NCBI GenBank assembly: GCA_034401795.1
Contig: CM067369.1
Coordinates: 140,566,496-140,630,495 of the forward strand
DNA: 64,000 bases
DNA from: Chaetoderma sp. LZ-2023a
Taxonomy: Eukaryota; Mollusca; Caudofoveata; Chaetodermatida; Chaetodermatidae
Direction of reading: 5' to 3'
Shown: in pieces, positions 1 to 9,949 of the stretch
How positions within the stretch are numbered: the first letter of the stretch is position 1
How the letters are laid out: the number at the start of each line of letters is the position of its first letter
The notes under the pieces: generated by a model
Told to the model about the DNA's origin: nothing
The model's database searches: none
What the model saw: only the letters and a program-made list of their open reading frames with translations
Made by a program: the position numbers and the translations under genes

Positions 1-36
1 TCCAGGTGAGTGATACAGTCTTCGGCCTCTTGTTTT
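1..36 (-). repeat. End of mollusc-type 'AAGAGGCC' dispersed repeat
   Basis: Read on the minus strand, this stretch starts with the same 'acaagaggcc' terminus and has the same 'cactcacctgg' core as the longer copy at 32722-34447 and the reversed copy at 47046-47621. It is the terminal piece of an element whose remainder lies left of the window. Confidence 0.55.
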
Positions 37-51
37 GAAACTAATGAAGCA

Positions 52-400
52 TATGGAGGCATCCATTTCTACTAGATGTGCCTCCTATTTCTAGCTAAGC
101 TCCACCCACTTTTTAGTAGGCATGCTGGAATCGATTTGAAACTTTGAAAACTGAATACCCAGAATATAAAAAGGCACATGTTGAATGTTTTGAAACTAAT
201 TTGACATAGTTAAAAATATTTAACTCAATGTTTATTAAATTATAATTTCATCAAAGACATACAATTTGTACATGTTCGTGACACGCTTTGATTTTCATGA
301 CATAGTTATGTCATTTTGTTTGTAATGTCATCTAACTAGTGGCATAATTGATTATCACGTCCGATATTTGAGTGACATTGTATCCCTCCATTCAATCTAA
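52..400 (+). mobile_element. MITE family A, decayed copy
   Basis: It carries the family landmarks in order: the 'tttctagctaagctccaccc' box, the fold-back core beginning 'gttgaatgttttgaaactaa', then the 'agacatacaatt' box and the cAMP-element-like 'gacgt/gatgtca' tail. Better copies (for example 38890-39254) have ends reading CCAGTTTTAGCTA and TAGATAATCTGG. The right half of the hairpin is largely eroded here. It carries no coding capacity. Confidence 0.7.
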
Positions 401-455
401 AGTTAGATGCATTGACATTGAAGAAATGTAGTTATTGTGATTGAGACAAAATGTG

Positions 456-651
456 TTTCACATCAAGAGTATACTTACCTCCCTAATACTTTTGATATTG
501 CTAAATATTGGCTTTCACTCAATAAACACTCAGATTAAAACAGTTAGGTGCCCCTACTGGGCAGGGAGTCAGAGCGTAGTCTGGCGGATGCCAGCCCCAC
601 CACCGCGCATGCGCAGACTAGCACTTCCTCTTTGCTAATTTATTGGCTGAG
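456..651 (+). repeat. DIRS left inverted terminal repeat
   Basis: The stretch from the 'cttacctccctaatac' motif to the TATTGGCTGA near 650 is the near-exact reverse complement of 7261-7436. It holds a CpG-rich 'accgcgcatgcgcagac' segment that resembles an NRF1-type GCGCATGCGC site and could serve as promoter sequence (inference). Confidence 0.9.
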
Positions 652-1566
652 AGACAACACATGCTTTCATGATAAGATCTTTCTATACGCTTTTCAAAGC
701 TTTTTAAGACTTTTAAATAGACGTTTTTACCTGACAAAGATGGCTGAGAGAGTGACTTCGCCACAGGAGGGCCTTGGACCTTTAAATCAGGTGACTTCTA
801 GTAAAATTAGCGAGTTTTGTCCCGTTGTAATATGTTTCCGGGACTCGCGCTAAACGTGATAAGCGCCTTAATTAGTTGATTTTTTTCAACTAGGTGCTAT
901 ATAAGACTAATCTCTCTTTGTGTTTATGTCCACAGGTCTGTGTGAAGGAGAAATAAGGACATGACATCAGCAGAGGGTTTGTGTCTCTCCACCATGGTTC
1001 CATTTCCTACTAATACTGTTAGGTTATCTAACCAAAAATTCTATGCCCAGTGAGTTGGAGGCCTATTATAAAGGTCTTCTCACTTTGCCCTCTTGATCCA
1101 ATTCCTTCCCCTTGAGGTGGAGAGAGTTAAGAGGCGTTCAGTGGTGGAGTGCTCCAGTTCATCAGGTTGGATGGTTTGTCTAGACAAGGTGTCAGGTATT
1201 AATTATTGATATGAGAAAGGGAGATAATTAACACTATTTGCCATTGTTATCAGTATTTATCTGATGCTTGTGTAGTCGAAATGTCCATTCTGCACATGTT
1301 CTGGTTAGAGATACAATTCGTCCTTGCACTGGGATGTTTGTTGTGGATCGATTTTTTCCTGTCATAGGATTAATGACGTCATAATCAGTCTTGCTCTTTA
1401 TTTACAATTAAAGTTGTCCGAAGCTGGTTTCTGATAAAAATTATGATCTTTATGATCATTTTTTCTTCTCTTGAGTTGGTGAGTTTTCTAAGCTTAACTA
1501 GTTTGCTCATACTCCTCGTCCTTTGGCCTTTTTCAGAGACCTGGTTGTGCGTCCTGTGGACGATTT

Positions 1567-4500
1567 TTGAGGGACAAGTTTGGCCCTCATCTATGTTTTC
1601 AGTGTAGCCCCTGTGGTCCCTTGCTTAATTGCGAGATATGTAAGCACTGGGGGGGCGAGCTAATGTCCGAATTCTTGTGCTTGCAGGCGAAGGAGAAGTT
1701 GGAGGAGGAGAAAAAGAAGCTGAAAAAAGAGGTCGTAAGTAAGAAGGGTAAGAGGAAGGCCTCGTCCGCGGTGGACATGGAGGCCTTCCGGACCGAGATG
1801 TTGGGAGAGATGAGGAGGACAATCAAGGATTTGGTTCCAGAGTTGCTTCGTGGCATGCTTCCTGGACCAAATCCTTTATTGACCTCATCATCTGCTTCGG
1901 AGCAGGTAATCCCCACCTCTGAATCAACGTTCCTTAGTACGCTTCCGTTGTTTGAAGATTCAGAGGTGGCCCCATTAGAGGGGGTGTTCCACGGCCCTGG
2001 CAGCAGGCTTATTGCCGCGCCCAATAGGGACCGTGGACGGTCGTCGCTGGAACCCGCGGGCTGCTCATCAGTCCAGGGGTATCCGCACACCGCGGCTGCC
2101 AGTACCTCGTATGGCACCTTCCCTGGCCAGTCCGGGTTAGCTCTCTTTGCTGACCCGGAGTCTAATCTTTCTGGCCAGGAGGATGATGATTACCTGTGTT
2201 TGGGTCGCCGTCTGAAGACGTGGCCATGGAATATGACGTTTGTGCACCCCTCGCGGGGAATACAGGCGCCTTTTTTCCACGGTTCTACTCTCCCAGGGGT
2301 AGAATCCACGGTTCAGACTGTGGCCCTGGGCGCTGAAGGCCAGCGGTACCGCATACCTCGGCTTGCCGAGAGTGTAGCTGGTGCTGGCCGGGGCCGTGGT
2401 GGGGCGGTATATGCCCCGCGCTCTACCACGGCGCCTGCTCCTGGTCAAGCCAGTGAGATTAGCATGCCGGTATTATCAGGCCCGCATGCTTTCCCTGGCT
2501 TGCCAGGGATATCAGCGTATCCGCCGTCAAGCTCTGTTGCTTGCGCTCAGGAGGAAGACGAAGGCCCCCGTCTTGTAGAGCGCTCGCAACTAGCCACGGA
2601 GGAGGATTGGTCTGACGCTTGCCAGTGGCTGGTGAGTGTTAGACCAGATCTGCCCGTGGAGCAGTCGGCTAGCCAGCGTGAACACAGGCCGTGGTTAGCT
2701 GGTAAGCCTACTGCTAACGCTATGCCTTCTCTGCCGCTGGCAGAGCATGTCGTTGACATGTTCGAGGCGGCGGAGACGTCCATTAAATCGAGTGGACGTC
2801 TCGCTAAGGCCCCGCGCGAGGTGGCCAGGCGTTGCCGCATCGTGCCCCTGGACTACCAGCGGTACGGTGTGGTACCAAAGCCGAGCGTGGATGACCGCGC
2901 GGCTTTGGGTGAGGATGCGCGGCCAGGCTCCCGTTCTGACACGGGAGTCTTGTGCTCGAACGCGTTGCGTTCGGCAAATGCCGCGTTGCGTGATGCGGAG
3001 GAGAGTGGGAGGGCTTCGATTGCCGCTCTGTCCCACGTCTCCCAGCTGTTACAAGGGGTAGTAACAGCATCTGCATCGCGCCAGCCAAGTCCGGTCACAG
3101 TCCAGCGAGCCATCCAGGATGGTATCAACCTGGCTCTGGACTGTGTGACGCGGGCGGTGACCAGGAGTGTCCGGGCAAGGCGCACTTTTGCCTTGGATAA
3201 TCTGTGCCCGTCCCAGGACCTCTACAATAGGCTACTACGTACGCCTATGACAGGTCCTGGTCTCTTTGGAGGTGAGGGATGTAGACACCTCCAGGAGACG
3301 GTTACTCTGGTCAATAACCAGAGGGCGCTGCGCGAACAGTTTGAGGTGCTTCGTCGTGCCAACGTTCGCGCCGCACCCCCTGCGTATCGTCCCCTGCAGG
3401 CTCGAGGTGGTAGTGGCCAGGTCAGAGGCCAACCACCATCGCAGCGCCGGCCTCGGCCGCGTGCGATTCGGCCAGCAGCGAGGGGGGGCGCAGGCTCCTC
3501 AGGCAGTCAGCCAGGCAGCCGCCCGCGCACCGTGGTGCGCGCGGTGCTGGTCGTGGCGCGCGAGGATCTGGGCGGGGTAATCGTTCCTGATGGGACGGTT
3601 ACCGCGGTGAGAACCGCGCCGGTGTTTCTGGCAAAGGAGACAGTGCCGCTCTTGCACTCCTTATGTCCACCTCTATCCCTAGGTGGACCGATGGGAGGCC
3701 GATTAGCCGACCACATGCAAGAGTGGGAACGGTTAACTCAGGACCGTTTAGTCTTGCGATGGCTTTCAGTCGGGTATCATCCCGATTGGATGACAGGCCC
3801 GCCATCGCGACTGTCTCTAGTGCCGATCTGGACTCCAAATCCGAGAGATCCAGATCAAAGGTTGTGTATCGAGGAGGAAATAAATTCCCTCATACAAAAA
3901 GGAGCTATTCAGCCGGCACAGAGGTGTCCGGGCTTCTATTCAACCCTGTTCTTAGTAACAAAGAACACCGGAGGGTGGAGACCAATTCTCAACCTCAAGC
4001 CATTGAACAAGTTCATAGAGACGCCCAGTTTCAAGATGGAGACTGTGCGCTCGGTGTTGGCGGGGTTAGAGAGGGGAATGTGGACAGCGTCGATAGATTT
4101 GAAGGACGCTTATTTCCACATCCCCATACACAGGAGTTTCCGTCGCTTCCTGAGATTTGCATTCCAGGGCAGACAGTGGGAATTCAGGGTGCTACCCTTC
4201 GGAATTTCCACGGCTCCTCGGGTTTTCACCCGTGTGGTTCTTGCGATCACCGCATACCTCCGCAGGAGAAGCATAGCAGTCCACACGTACATAGACGACT
4301 GGCTGTTGAAAGCGCACACCCGGGAAAGTTTGTCGGCCAGTCTGGAGATTGTTTTGAAAACTCTCACAGACTTAGGCTGGATGATCAATTTCCCAAAATC
4401 AGAGCTGACTCCATCCCAGAAGTTTGTTTACCTGGGGATGTTCTTCGATCTAGAGACAGGATATGTTTATCCTACTCAGGAGAGAGTTCAGAAACTCATC

Positions 4501-5721
4501 TCATTAATTCAGTCAGTGTGCGACAGTCGTCATGTCCTGGCACGGGTTTACTTGAGAATGCTGGGGTTGATGGTTTCATTGGAACCAGTCATTCCTCAGG
4601 CCGCCTTACGCAGGCGGCCGATCCAGTTATTTCTCATGACACAATGGACCCAGAGTACAGGTTCGCTGGACTCGAATGTGTCAGTGTTGGCGCCTCTGAT
4701 TCATCACCTGCAATGGTGGTTGGACACAGAGAATCTCTTGGTGGGGGTTATGCTAACCCCTCCCCACCCTCAGGTGACTGTGTATACAGATGCATCGATG
4801 GAGGGCTGGGGAGCTTGCCTGGAAGAGTCCACGATATCAGGGCTGTGGAATCTGGAACAGTCAAAGGAACATATAAATCTACTGGAGCTAAGAGCAGTAG
4901 TCCTGGGCCTGGAACATTTCTTACAGAAAGTTCAGGGCAAGATTGTTCTTATTCGTTCAGACAACTCAACAGTTGTGACTTACATAAACCGCCAGGGCGG
5001 AACGAAGTCGCCCAGTCTCTGTATGATGACATGGAGACTGCTTTGTTGGTGTCTGGATCACCAGATTACCTTGAAAGCAGTTCATATTCCGGGAAGGTTA
5101 AACCTGCTAGCAGACTCATTGAGCCGAAGGATGAGTGTTTTACCCACGGAATGGCAACTAAATCAATGTGTGGCGGATCGTCTGTTCGACCATTGGGGGA
5201 AACCCAACATCGATTTGTTCGCAACGAAGAAGAATGCGAAGATGACGACGTACGTCTCTCCGATTCCGGATCCAAGCGCTTTCGCAACAGATGCGTTAGC
5301 TATCAGCTGGGGGAGAATGTATGCATACGCATTCCCTCCAGCAATCCTGATTCCAAAAATTCTTCAGAAAATCAGACAAGAGGAATGCCAAGTGCTTCTG
5401 ATCGCCCCGGATTGGCCAAGCCGATCATGGTATACGGATCTGCTGGACCTTCTGGTCTGCAATCCGGTTCCTCTGCCTCTGATGGACGATATTATCTTCC
5501 AGGGCAAGGCCCTTCACAACAATCCGTCAATGTTCAGATTGACTGCGTGGATGTTGTCAAGGAATCTAGAATTAAGGAGGGCTTTTCTGAGCAAGCAGCC
5601 ATGTTTATGGCCAAAGCCAGGAGGGGGTCAACCTCCAGAGCATATAATTATAAAATCAACAGATTTGCAGAATGGTGCTCAAAAAGATGTATTGATCCAA
5701 TGGATGCATCTATTCAGGTAG
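1567..5721 (+). CDS. DIRS gag-like / reverse transcriptase / RNase H polyprotein
   Basis: This is a 1384-residue open frame. Residues 1-60 contain a Cys-rich patch (CFQC, CEIC) followed by a Lys/Glu coiled-coil-like stretch, and then a long low-complexity gag-like region ending in an Arg/Gly/Pro-rich basic tract near residues 610-660. Reverse transcriptase follows at about 720-990, with 'GGWRPILNLKPLNKFI', 'DLKDAYFHIPI', 'LPFGISTAPRVFT' and the catalytic YIDD at residues 908-911. RNase H follows with YTDAS at about 1073, LELRAV and SDNSTV. A downstream segment (about 1180-1300, 'LFATKKNAK...SPIPDPSAFATDAL') sits where DIRS elements carry a methyltransferase-like domain; that assignment is tentative. 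The start is the first in-frame Met of the open frame, and an unspliced or spliced upstream leader cannot be excluded. The last 120 residues overlap the recombinase frame, as is usual for the family. Confidence 0.9.
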   Translation: MRDKFGPHLCFQCSPCGPLLNCEICKHWGGELMSEFLCLQAKEKLEEEKKKLKKEVVSKKGKRKASSAVDMEAFRTEMLGEMRRTIKDLVPELLRGMLPGPNPLLTSSSASEQVIPTSESTFLSTLPLFEDSEVAPLEGVFHGPGSRLIAAPNRDRGRSSLEPAGCSSVQGYPHTAAASTSYGTFPGQSGLALFADPESNLSGQEDDDYLCLGRRLKTWPWNMTFVHPSRGIQAPFFHGSTLPGVESTVQTVALGAEGQRYRIPRLAESVAGAGRGRGGAVYAPRSTTAPAPGQASEISMPVLSGPHAFPGLPGISAYPPSSSVACAQEEDEGPRLVERSQLATEEDWSDACQWLVSVRPDLPVEQSASQREHRPWLAGKPTANAMPSLPLAEHVVDMFEAAETSIKSSGRLAKAPREVARRCRIVPLDYQRYGVVPKPSVDDRAALGEDARPGSRSDTGVLCSNALRSANAALRDAEESGRASIAALSHVSQLLQGVVTASASRQPSPVTVQRAIQDGINLALDCVTRAVTRSVRARRTFALDNLCPSQDLYNRLLRTPMTGPGLFGGEGCRHLQETVTLVNNQRALREQFEVLRRANVRAAPPAYRPLQARGGSGQVRGQPPSQRRPRPRAIRPAARGGAGSSGSQPGSRPRTVVRAVLVVAREDLGGVIVPDGTVTAVRTAPVFLAKETVPLLHSLCPPLSLGGPMGGRLADHMQEWERLTQDRLVLRWLSVGYHPDWMTGPPSRLSLVPIWTPNPRDPDQRLCIEEEINSLIQKGAIQPAQRCPGFYSTLFLVTKNTGGWRPILNLKPLNKFIETPSFKMETVRSVLAGLERGMWTASIDLKDAYFHIPIHRSFRRFLRFAFQGRQWEFRVLPFGISTAPRVFTRVVLAITAYLRRRSIAVHTYIDDWLLKAHTRESLSASLEIVLKTLTDLGWMINFPKSELTPSQKFVYLGMFFDLETGYVYPTQERVQKLISLIQSVCDSRHVLARVYLRMLGLMVSLEPVIPQAALRRRPIQLFLMTQWTQSTGSLDSNVSVLAPLIHHLQWWLDTENLLVGVMLTPPHPQVTVYTDASMEGWGACLEESTISGLWNLEQSKEHINLLELRAVVLGLEHFLQKVQGKIVLIRSDNSTVVTYINRQGGTKSPSLCMMTWRLLCWCLDHQITLKAVHIPGRLNLLADSLSRRMSVLPTEWQLNQCVADRLFDHWGKPNIDLFATKKNAKMTTYVSPIPDPSAFATDALAISWGRMYAYAFPPAILIPKILQKIRQEECQVLLIAPDWPSRSWYTDLLDLLVCNPVPLPLMDDIIFQGKALHNNPSMFRLTAWMLSRNLELRRAFLSKQPCLWPKPGGGQPPEHIIIKSTDLQNGAQKDVLIQWMHLFR

Positions 5722-6560
5722 TAGCTGATTTCCTCTGTCACCTCTATGATGCCTATAGCCTCAAGCCTAACTCTATTGCTGGTTATAAGTCAGCTTTAAT
5801 GTCTGTTATTCCTTGCTTGGCTAAGAGGGGAAGTGATGAAGTGAATACATTAAATGTATTAATTAAAGGCATGGGCAATCTAAGACCAAGGAATCCACCG
5901 GTGATTCCGTCTTGGAGTTTATCGCTAGTGCTTCAAGTACTAGGTGATAAGCCGTTTGAACCACTTAGTTCCATTTCGATGAAACTATTAACACTGAAGA
6001 CTGTGTTTTTAATTGCTGCGGCCTCGGCTAGGCGTAGGAGTGAGATTCATGCCTTATCAGCCGAGGATGACCGTTTTGTGGTTTCAGGGGAAGGCCTTAA
6101 GCTGCTACCTAGGATTAATTTCTTGGCTAAAAATCAGTCGTTGAAATATCCAGGTCAACCTATTATTTTGCCTGCTTTAACTAGATATGATCCTAATTCT
6201 AAAGCATGGTGTCCTGTCCGGGCGCTTTGCCGGTACAAACAACGTACGGCGGAGTGGCGCACCGACCAGTCAGCGTTATGGTTGTCATATATTGAACCCC
6301 ATGGCAGGGCTTCTAAGGACACCATTTCCAGGTGGATTGTAGAATGCATTCAGTTTTGCCATAAATCCGCCACCGGGAAGCAGGTTGACGTGGCCAAGGC
6401 TCACAGTGTCCGCGGCGTAGTGACATCCACTGCCCTATTTAATGGGGTGCCTGTGGATGATATTATGTCGGTGGCTCAGTGGCACTGTGAGTCAAGTTTT
6501 ACAGACCATTATCTCCGTGACACCTCTAATCCTCTCGCCTTGTCGATTTTGAAAAAATAA
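5601..6560 (+). CDS. DIRS tyrosine recombinase
   Basis: The frame is open from 3663, but only the part from about 5560 resembles a recombinase; earlier sequence overlaps RT/RNase H in another frame. I chose the Met at 5601 as a nominal start. A SAM-like core-binding domain ('AYNYKINRFAEWCSKR', 'VVADFLCHLYD', 'YKSALMSVI') precedes the catalytic domain. That domain has the Arg in 'AASARRRSEIHALS', His-x-x-Arg in 'AHSVRG', a Trp in 'AQWHCESS' and the nucleophilic Tyr in 'DHYLRD' (codon 6510-6512), giving the R-H-R-W-Y set. It should insert the circular DNA form by site-specific strand exchange rather than by an integrase. How the overlapping frame is translated cannot be decided from sequence alone. 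Confidence 0.88.
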   Translation: MFMAKARRGSTSRAYNYKINRFAEWCSKRCIDPMDASIQVVADFLCHLYDAYSLKPNSIAGYKSALMSVIPCLAKRGSDEVNTLNVLIKGMGNLRPRNPPVIPSWSLSLVLQVLGDKPFEPLSSISMKLLTLKTVFLIAAASARRRSEIHALSAEDDRFVVSGEGLKLLPRINFLAKNQSLKYPGQPIILPALTRYDPNSKAWCPVRALCRYKQRTAEWRTDQSALWLSYIEPHGRASKDTISRWIVECIQFCHKSATGKQVDVAKAHSVRGVVTSTALFNGVPVDDIMSVAQWHCESSFTDHYLRDTSNPLALSILKK

Positions 6561-7091
6561 CTAGGCATATATATTTTTGATGGGGTTTCCTCATTGCTTA
6601 TATATTTCACAATTAATTTATGGAAACAACCACTAATTTGGGACTGCATCGATCTTCACCAATGGGAAGAGGATGTCAGCAGCCATTTCAACAAGGTCAG
6701 TCTTGTGTATGTGTTGTCCATTGTTGATTGTCTTGTCACGTTACCCGTTATTTATATGATGATGGTTTTGTGTATTTATGTGGTTCATTGTTGAGAGTAT
6801 ACGAAAATGGAGTTTTTTCGTCTCTGTCCTGTAGTACATGGCACTTGTACGTAGAGAGCGTATAGGACATTGAGGTCATTCGACTCTTCCTCCTAGGAAG
6901 GAGGGGGGGGAGCGCATATGACATTCGGTCATCTCTCATACATCGGGGGTGTTATCCGATGGTTAGTCAAATCCTGACTGTTTTTTCATACAGTTTCAGA
7001 AGTTTAAGTGCCTTAAACGCAGAAAAGCGTATAGGGATGAGCTGGTCTTTTGACCTCGCCTCCCTCCCGCCGAATTCACTGTCGAATTCTG

Positions 7092-7190
7092 GCAATATCA
7101 AAAGTATTAGGGAGGTAAGTATACTCTTGATGTGAAATAAATGAAATCAAGGATTTCTTTTTTCACGAGAGAGTTGATACTTACCTCCCT
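7092..7190 (+). repeat. DIRS internal complementary region
   Basis: Positions 7092-7137 are the reverse complement of the left end (456-502), and 7141-7190 are the reverse complement of the right outer end (7425-7470). The two outer ends are therefore represented side by side in inverse orientation. This is the diagnostic DIRS template for closing the circle. The small spacer between the halves is AT-rich. Confidence 0.9.
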
Positions 7191-7260
7191 AGATACGGAC
7201 CCGGCCTCTCCACCCCACAGAGGCTCGGTCTTCAGGCTCTTAATAGTTGCATGTGTATCA

Positions 7261-7474
7261 GCCAATAAATTAGTCAGAGGAAGTGCTAGTCTGCGCATGC
7301 GCGGTGGTGGGGCTGGCATCCGCCAGACTACGCTCTGACTCCCTGCCCAGTAGGGGCACCTAACTGTTTTAATCTGAGTGTTTATTGAGTGAAAGCCAAT
7401 ATTTAGCAATATCAAAAGTATTAGGGAGGTAAGTATCAACTCTCTCGTGAAAAAAGAAATCCTTGATTTCGTTT
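7261..7474 (+). repeat. DIRS right inverted terminal repeat plus outer extension
   Basis: 7261-7436 mirrors the left inverted repeat. 7437-7474 is an outer extension not present at the left end but matched by the internal complementary region. Unequal ends of this kind are usual in DIRS elements. Confidence 0.88.
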
Positions 7475-7487
7475 AGTGGGAGTGTGT

Positions 7488-7533
7488 GTCAGAGGGGGTG
7501 GGGAGGGAGGGTGGGGTGGGGGGGTGGGGAAGC
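7488..7533 (+). other. G-run tract (quadruplex-capable)
   Basis: At least six runs of three to seven G separated by one or two bases lie just outside the right end of the DIRS element. Such a tract could fold as a G-quadruplex. Whether it helped targeting or is incidental is unknown. Confidence 0.6.
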
Positions 7534-7544
7534 CATGCATCTGA

Positions 7545-8625
7545 ACTGTTTAATGCCAAAGTGGTCTGATGGGTGAAGTTGGTGGAACTAGTACAATTCT
7601 TTCTTTCTCCTGATAGGGGTACTGAAGTCTGCATTTGGGTCTCCTCTAACGACCGGGATAATAGGAAAGGTGTAAAGGGGTGTGATTTGGAAAATTGAAA
7701 TGCTTAGCCACAGATGTGTCTTTTTTGTGGACGACGTCTCTGAAGGGTTCTTAAATTCTCACTCTGAATCCCCTTTTACTTTCCTCAACATATTGATTCT
7801 TGTATAGTGTGCAAGTAAGTAAGTACATCACATGGCATGTTTTACTGTTGCCAATAATTTTGGCCTTGGATTGTCACGTTTGTCTATGTGCGTTTGAAAG
7901 TCCTGGTTCTGACCATCTTGATGCAGATGCAGCAGTGCCTCGGCTGAGAGGCGAGTAGCGGGATTATGGGTGGAGAAGGATAGAGGGGTGGGAGTTTGGC
8001 ATGAATTAGTTGGTTGCCGATGAGATTTCTTCTATCGCCAAGGGAGGGTGGTGGGGTGGGAGTGGGGTGCAGCAAAAAATGTCCCTGGTCCGTGTGCTGT
8101 TGGTGAGGACAGGCCAGTATCTTAGGATTGTGGATTTCACAGCAATGGATGCTGGAGTATAATCCCAGATAAATATACAGCTGTTAGATTTGGAATCTTT
8201 ATGAGGTGGATTTAGCAGGGAGTTCCTGTTTTGGCAGCCCTTTTAATAAAGTAGGTGGATAGCCACGAGCTAAGTAATGCTATATGAGTTGATTGCTGTG
8301 TAGAAGATAGTGTGTCTTGATGGTGCAGATTCAATTGAGTCTGGGCATTTGTCCAAATGGAAGGCTTTGGTGTGGGATGATATGTTGTAACCATGGGTAT
8401 TAAAGTGTTTGGTAAATAGGTTAATTTCTATGGGTTCATTATCCTTCCTGATGACGGAGACGTCTAGGAACAAAAAGGTGATTTGTTGTGGTGACTGGAC
8501 CGTGAATTTGATGGTGGAATGTGAGTTGTTCATGTGTTGAACAAAAAGGTGGAGATTGTCTTCTTTGTACTAAAGCATAAAGATAAAGTCAATGTATCTT
8601 AGGCATAAGAGATGTTAGTATGGGG
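7545..8625 (-). mobile_element. Penelope-like retroelement remnant (RT end and GIY-YIG endonuclease)
   Basis: Reading the minus strand from 8625, a degenerate 'YIDFIFML' (family YIDDIFMLW) is followed by 'NNSHSTIKFTV', 'FLFLDVSVIRKDNEPIEINL' and 'TKHFNTHGYN', the palm end of Penelope-like RT. Further down come 'RNLIGNQLIHAKLP' and a Cys pair, and then around 7700-7800 'QYVEESKRGFRVRI' and 'KKDTSVAKHFNFPNH', the GIY-YIG nuclease core. Several frame breaks and stop codons show that it is dead. It lies in HECT intronic or upstream sequence in antisense orientation. The 5' part of the element is absent. Confidence 0.8.
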
Positions 8626-8880
8626 CTGATTTTATAAGTTGTACGGCCATGAAGATACATTAGCATAAAATAATATATATCATACACGTTAGATAATACA
8701 GATATCTTCTAATTGTGAGTACGCAATAATAGTTGCTTTAGATGGTATTTGGGGTTTGAGGTGGGGAGGTAAGTGGCTCTAGTGTGGTACAGTGATCAGA
8801 ACTACTTGGTAGTCATATATAGCCAAAAATATTTCTTTAGTTAGTGTTATTGTACTAATCAGTAGCACATTCATTTCCAG

Positions 8881-9034
8881 TTCAGTATGATGATGTTTAT
8901 GAAGAAGACACATGCGTCAAATATTTATGGGAAGCATTAAAGAATTTCTCCAATGAAGATCGCAGTCGATTTCTGCGCTTTGTCACCGGGCGGAGACGTC
9001 TTCCAGCTGCATTTATTGTCTGTAGTGGAATGGA
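8881..9034 (+). CDS. HECT-domain E3 ubiquitin ligase, exon 1 of 3 visible (C-lobe start)
   Basis: Acceptor 'ttcatttccag' ends at 8880; donor 'gtaagt' starts at 9035. After two bases that finish an upstream codon, the exon reads '[20 protein letters not shown]' then '[20 protein letters not shown]' and ends 'CSGM' plus two bases. 'FLRFVTGxxRLP' is a hallmark at the junction into the C-lobe of HECT ligases, which take ubiquitin from an E2 onto a cysteine and pass it to a substrate lysine. The phase (two bases over) joins the exon at 21781 exactly. A second AG at 8885 could act as an alternative acceptor. Upstream exons, and hence the N-terminal domains that would tell HERC-like from HECTD-like members, lie outside the window, so I give no symbol. 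Confidence 0.92.
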
Positions 9035-9949
9035 GTAAGTTATAGCATGAGGTTTAAACTTTTCATGATGAAGCTAACCCTTTAACACTTAACCCACACC
9101 ACTCTGATGTCAAAATTTTAAATTTTCAAATTAAAGTAAAATCTGAACTGGTGTTTATTTTTCAACAAATTTGGTGGAGGATGGTTCTGTCGTAGACAGC
9201 AACATCTTCCACCAAAATTGTTGAAAAATAAACACCAGTTTTTTTGCTATTAACACAGTAAAATGATTGAATATTGACACCAAGGATTAAGTGTAAATCC
9301 AGCCAAAAACTGCTTCAGCAGTGGTCTTGAAAGATGTCTATTTGCTGAGTTAGAGAAGACTATTAAAAAAAATTTACCACTGGAAGGACTGGCTCGATAA
9401 CCGAAACAGTCATTTGTGTAAATTTTCAAAATTAATTTTCTTTTTCATAGTGATTGATATATACGCGTTGCAAGTAGTAATGCGGTAAAACTGAAATTTA
9501 TTAAACTATATATCAGCATGATATATGTTAGTAGTTAGTACAATGCATCTCATCCCACTGAGGAAATGCCATTCTATATTGGATCTACGCCCTGGACACA
9601 TGTTTATGCATACAGATAGGAGGAAGCACTGACATTGAGGTCATTAAGTTAGAGGTCAAGGTCATTCTAACCTTAGTATAACATTACATTTCTTATCTTT
9701 AGTTTATGTTTATGCATTATCCAACGATCTTATCTTCTATTTCAAGATTATTTAATTAAAGGAAAGGACCAGGGAACTTAAATTCTGTTGAATGATAACT
9801 ATAATCACAAATAAAAAACAAGTAAATCAGAATAGTTAGAAAAATGCAGCTAAATACTATTTATGCGACTCTAATGGGTGCAGACATTTTGCCTAAGAGG
9901 GAACCAATTATTGTTGCTGCTGGGCCTTTGCACTCGGGTGTATACAGAT
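9035..9949 (+). other. HECT intron 1, first part: fold-back MITEs
   Basis: No gene is seen. The stretch holds a family J fold-back (9093-9286) and a family I remnant near 9300-9450 ('ttaccactggaaggactggc' with its broken partner). The remainder is unassigned AT-rich intron. Confidence 0.6.
9093..9286. mobile_element. Fold-back MITE family J, flanked by TTAA
   Basis: Both flanks are TTAA (9089-9092 and 9287-9290). The arms are inverted ('ccaccactctgatgtcaaaa' against a decayed match at the right, and 'ctggtgtttatttttcaaca' against 'tgttgaaaaataaacaccag'). Three other copies of 180-186 bp lie at 31275, 35012 and 36032, each with TTAA on both sides. This points to a piggyBac-type non-autonomous element. 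Confidence 0.8.

Larger units (their letters stand above)
455..7474 (+). mobile_element. DIRS-type tyrosine-recombinase retrotransposon, looks whole
   Basis: The element has the full DIRS plan: inverted terminal repeats (about 456-651 and 7261-7470), a gag-like/reverse transcriptase/RNase H frame (1567-5721), an overlapping-frame tyrosine recombinase (to 6560), and an internal complementary region (7092-7190) that is the reverse complement of the two outer ends placed side by side. Both ends carry GTTT (455-458 and 7471-7474), in line with recombinase-mediated insertion without a classical target duplication. The inverted repeats are almost identical, so the insertion looks young. It lies 1.4 kb upstream of the first visible HECT exon, in the same orientation. 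Family knowledge: DIRS elements replicate through a circular intermediate closed over the internal complementary region. Confidence 0.93.

Noticed and set aside
548-853. 101-codon plus-strand frame at the left DIRS end
   Set aside because: It lies in and next to the inverted terminal repeat, and no RT, gag or recombinase text is seen; probably fortuitous.
1599-3838. Many overlapping frames on both strands within the DIRS polyprotein (for example 1599-2117 minus, 2547-2840 minus)
   Set aside because: They are shadows of the GC-rich gag-like region.
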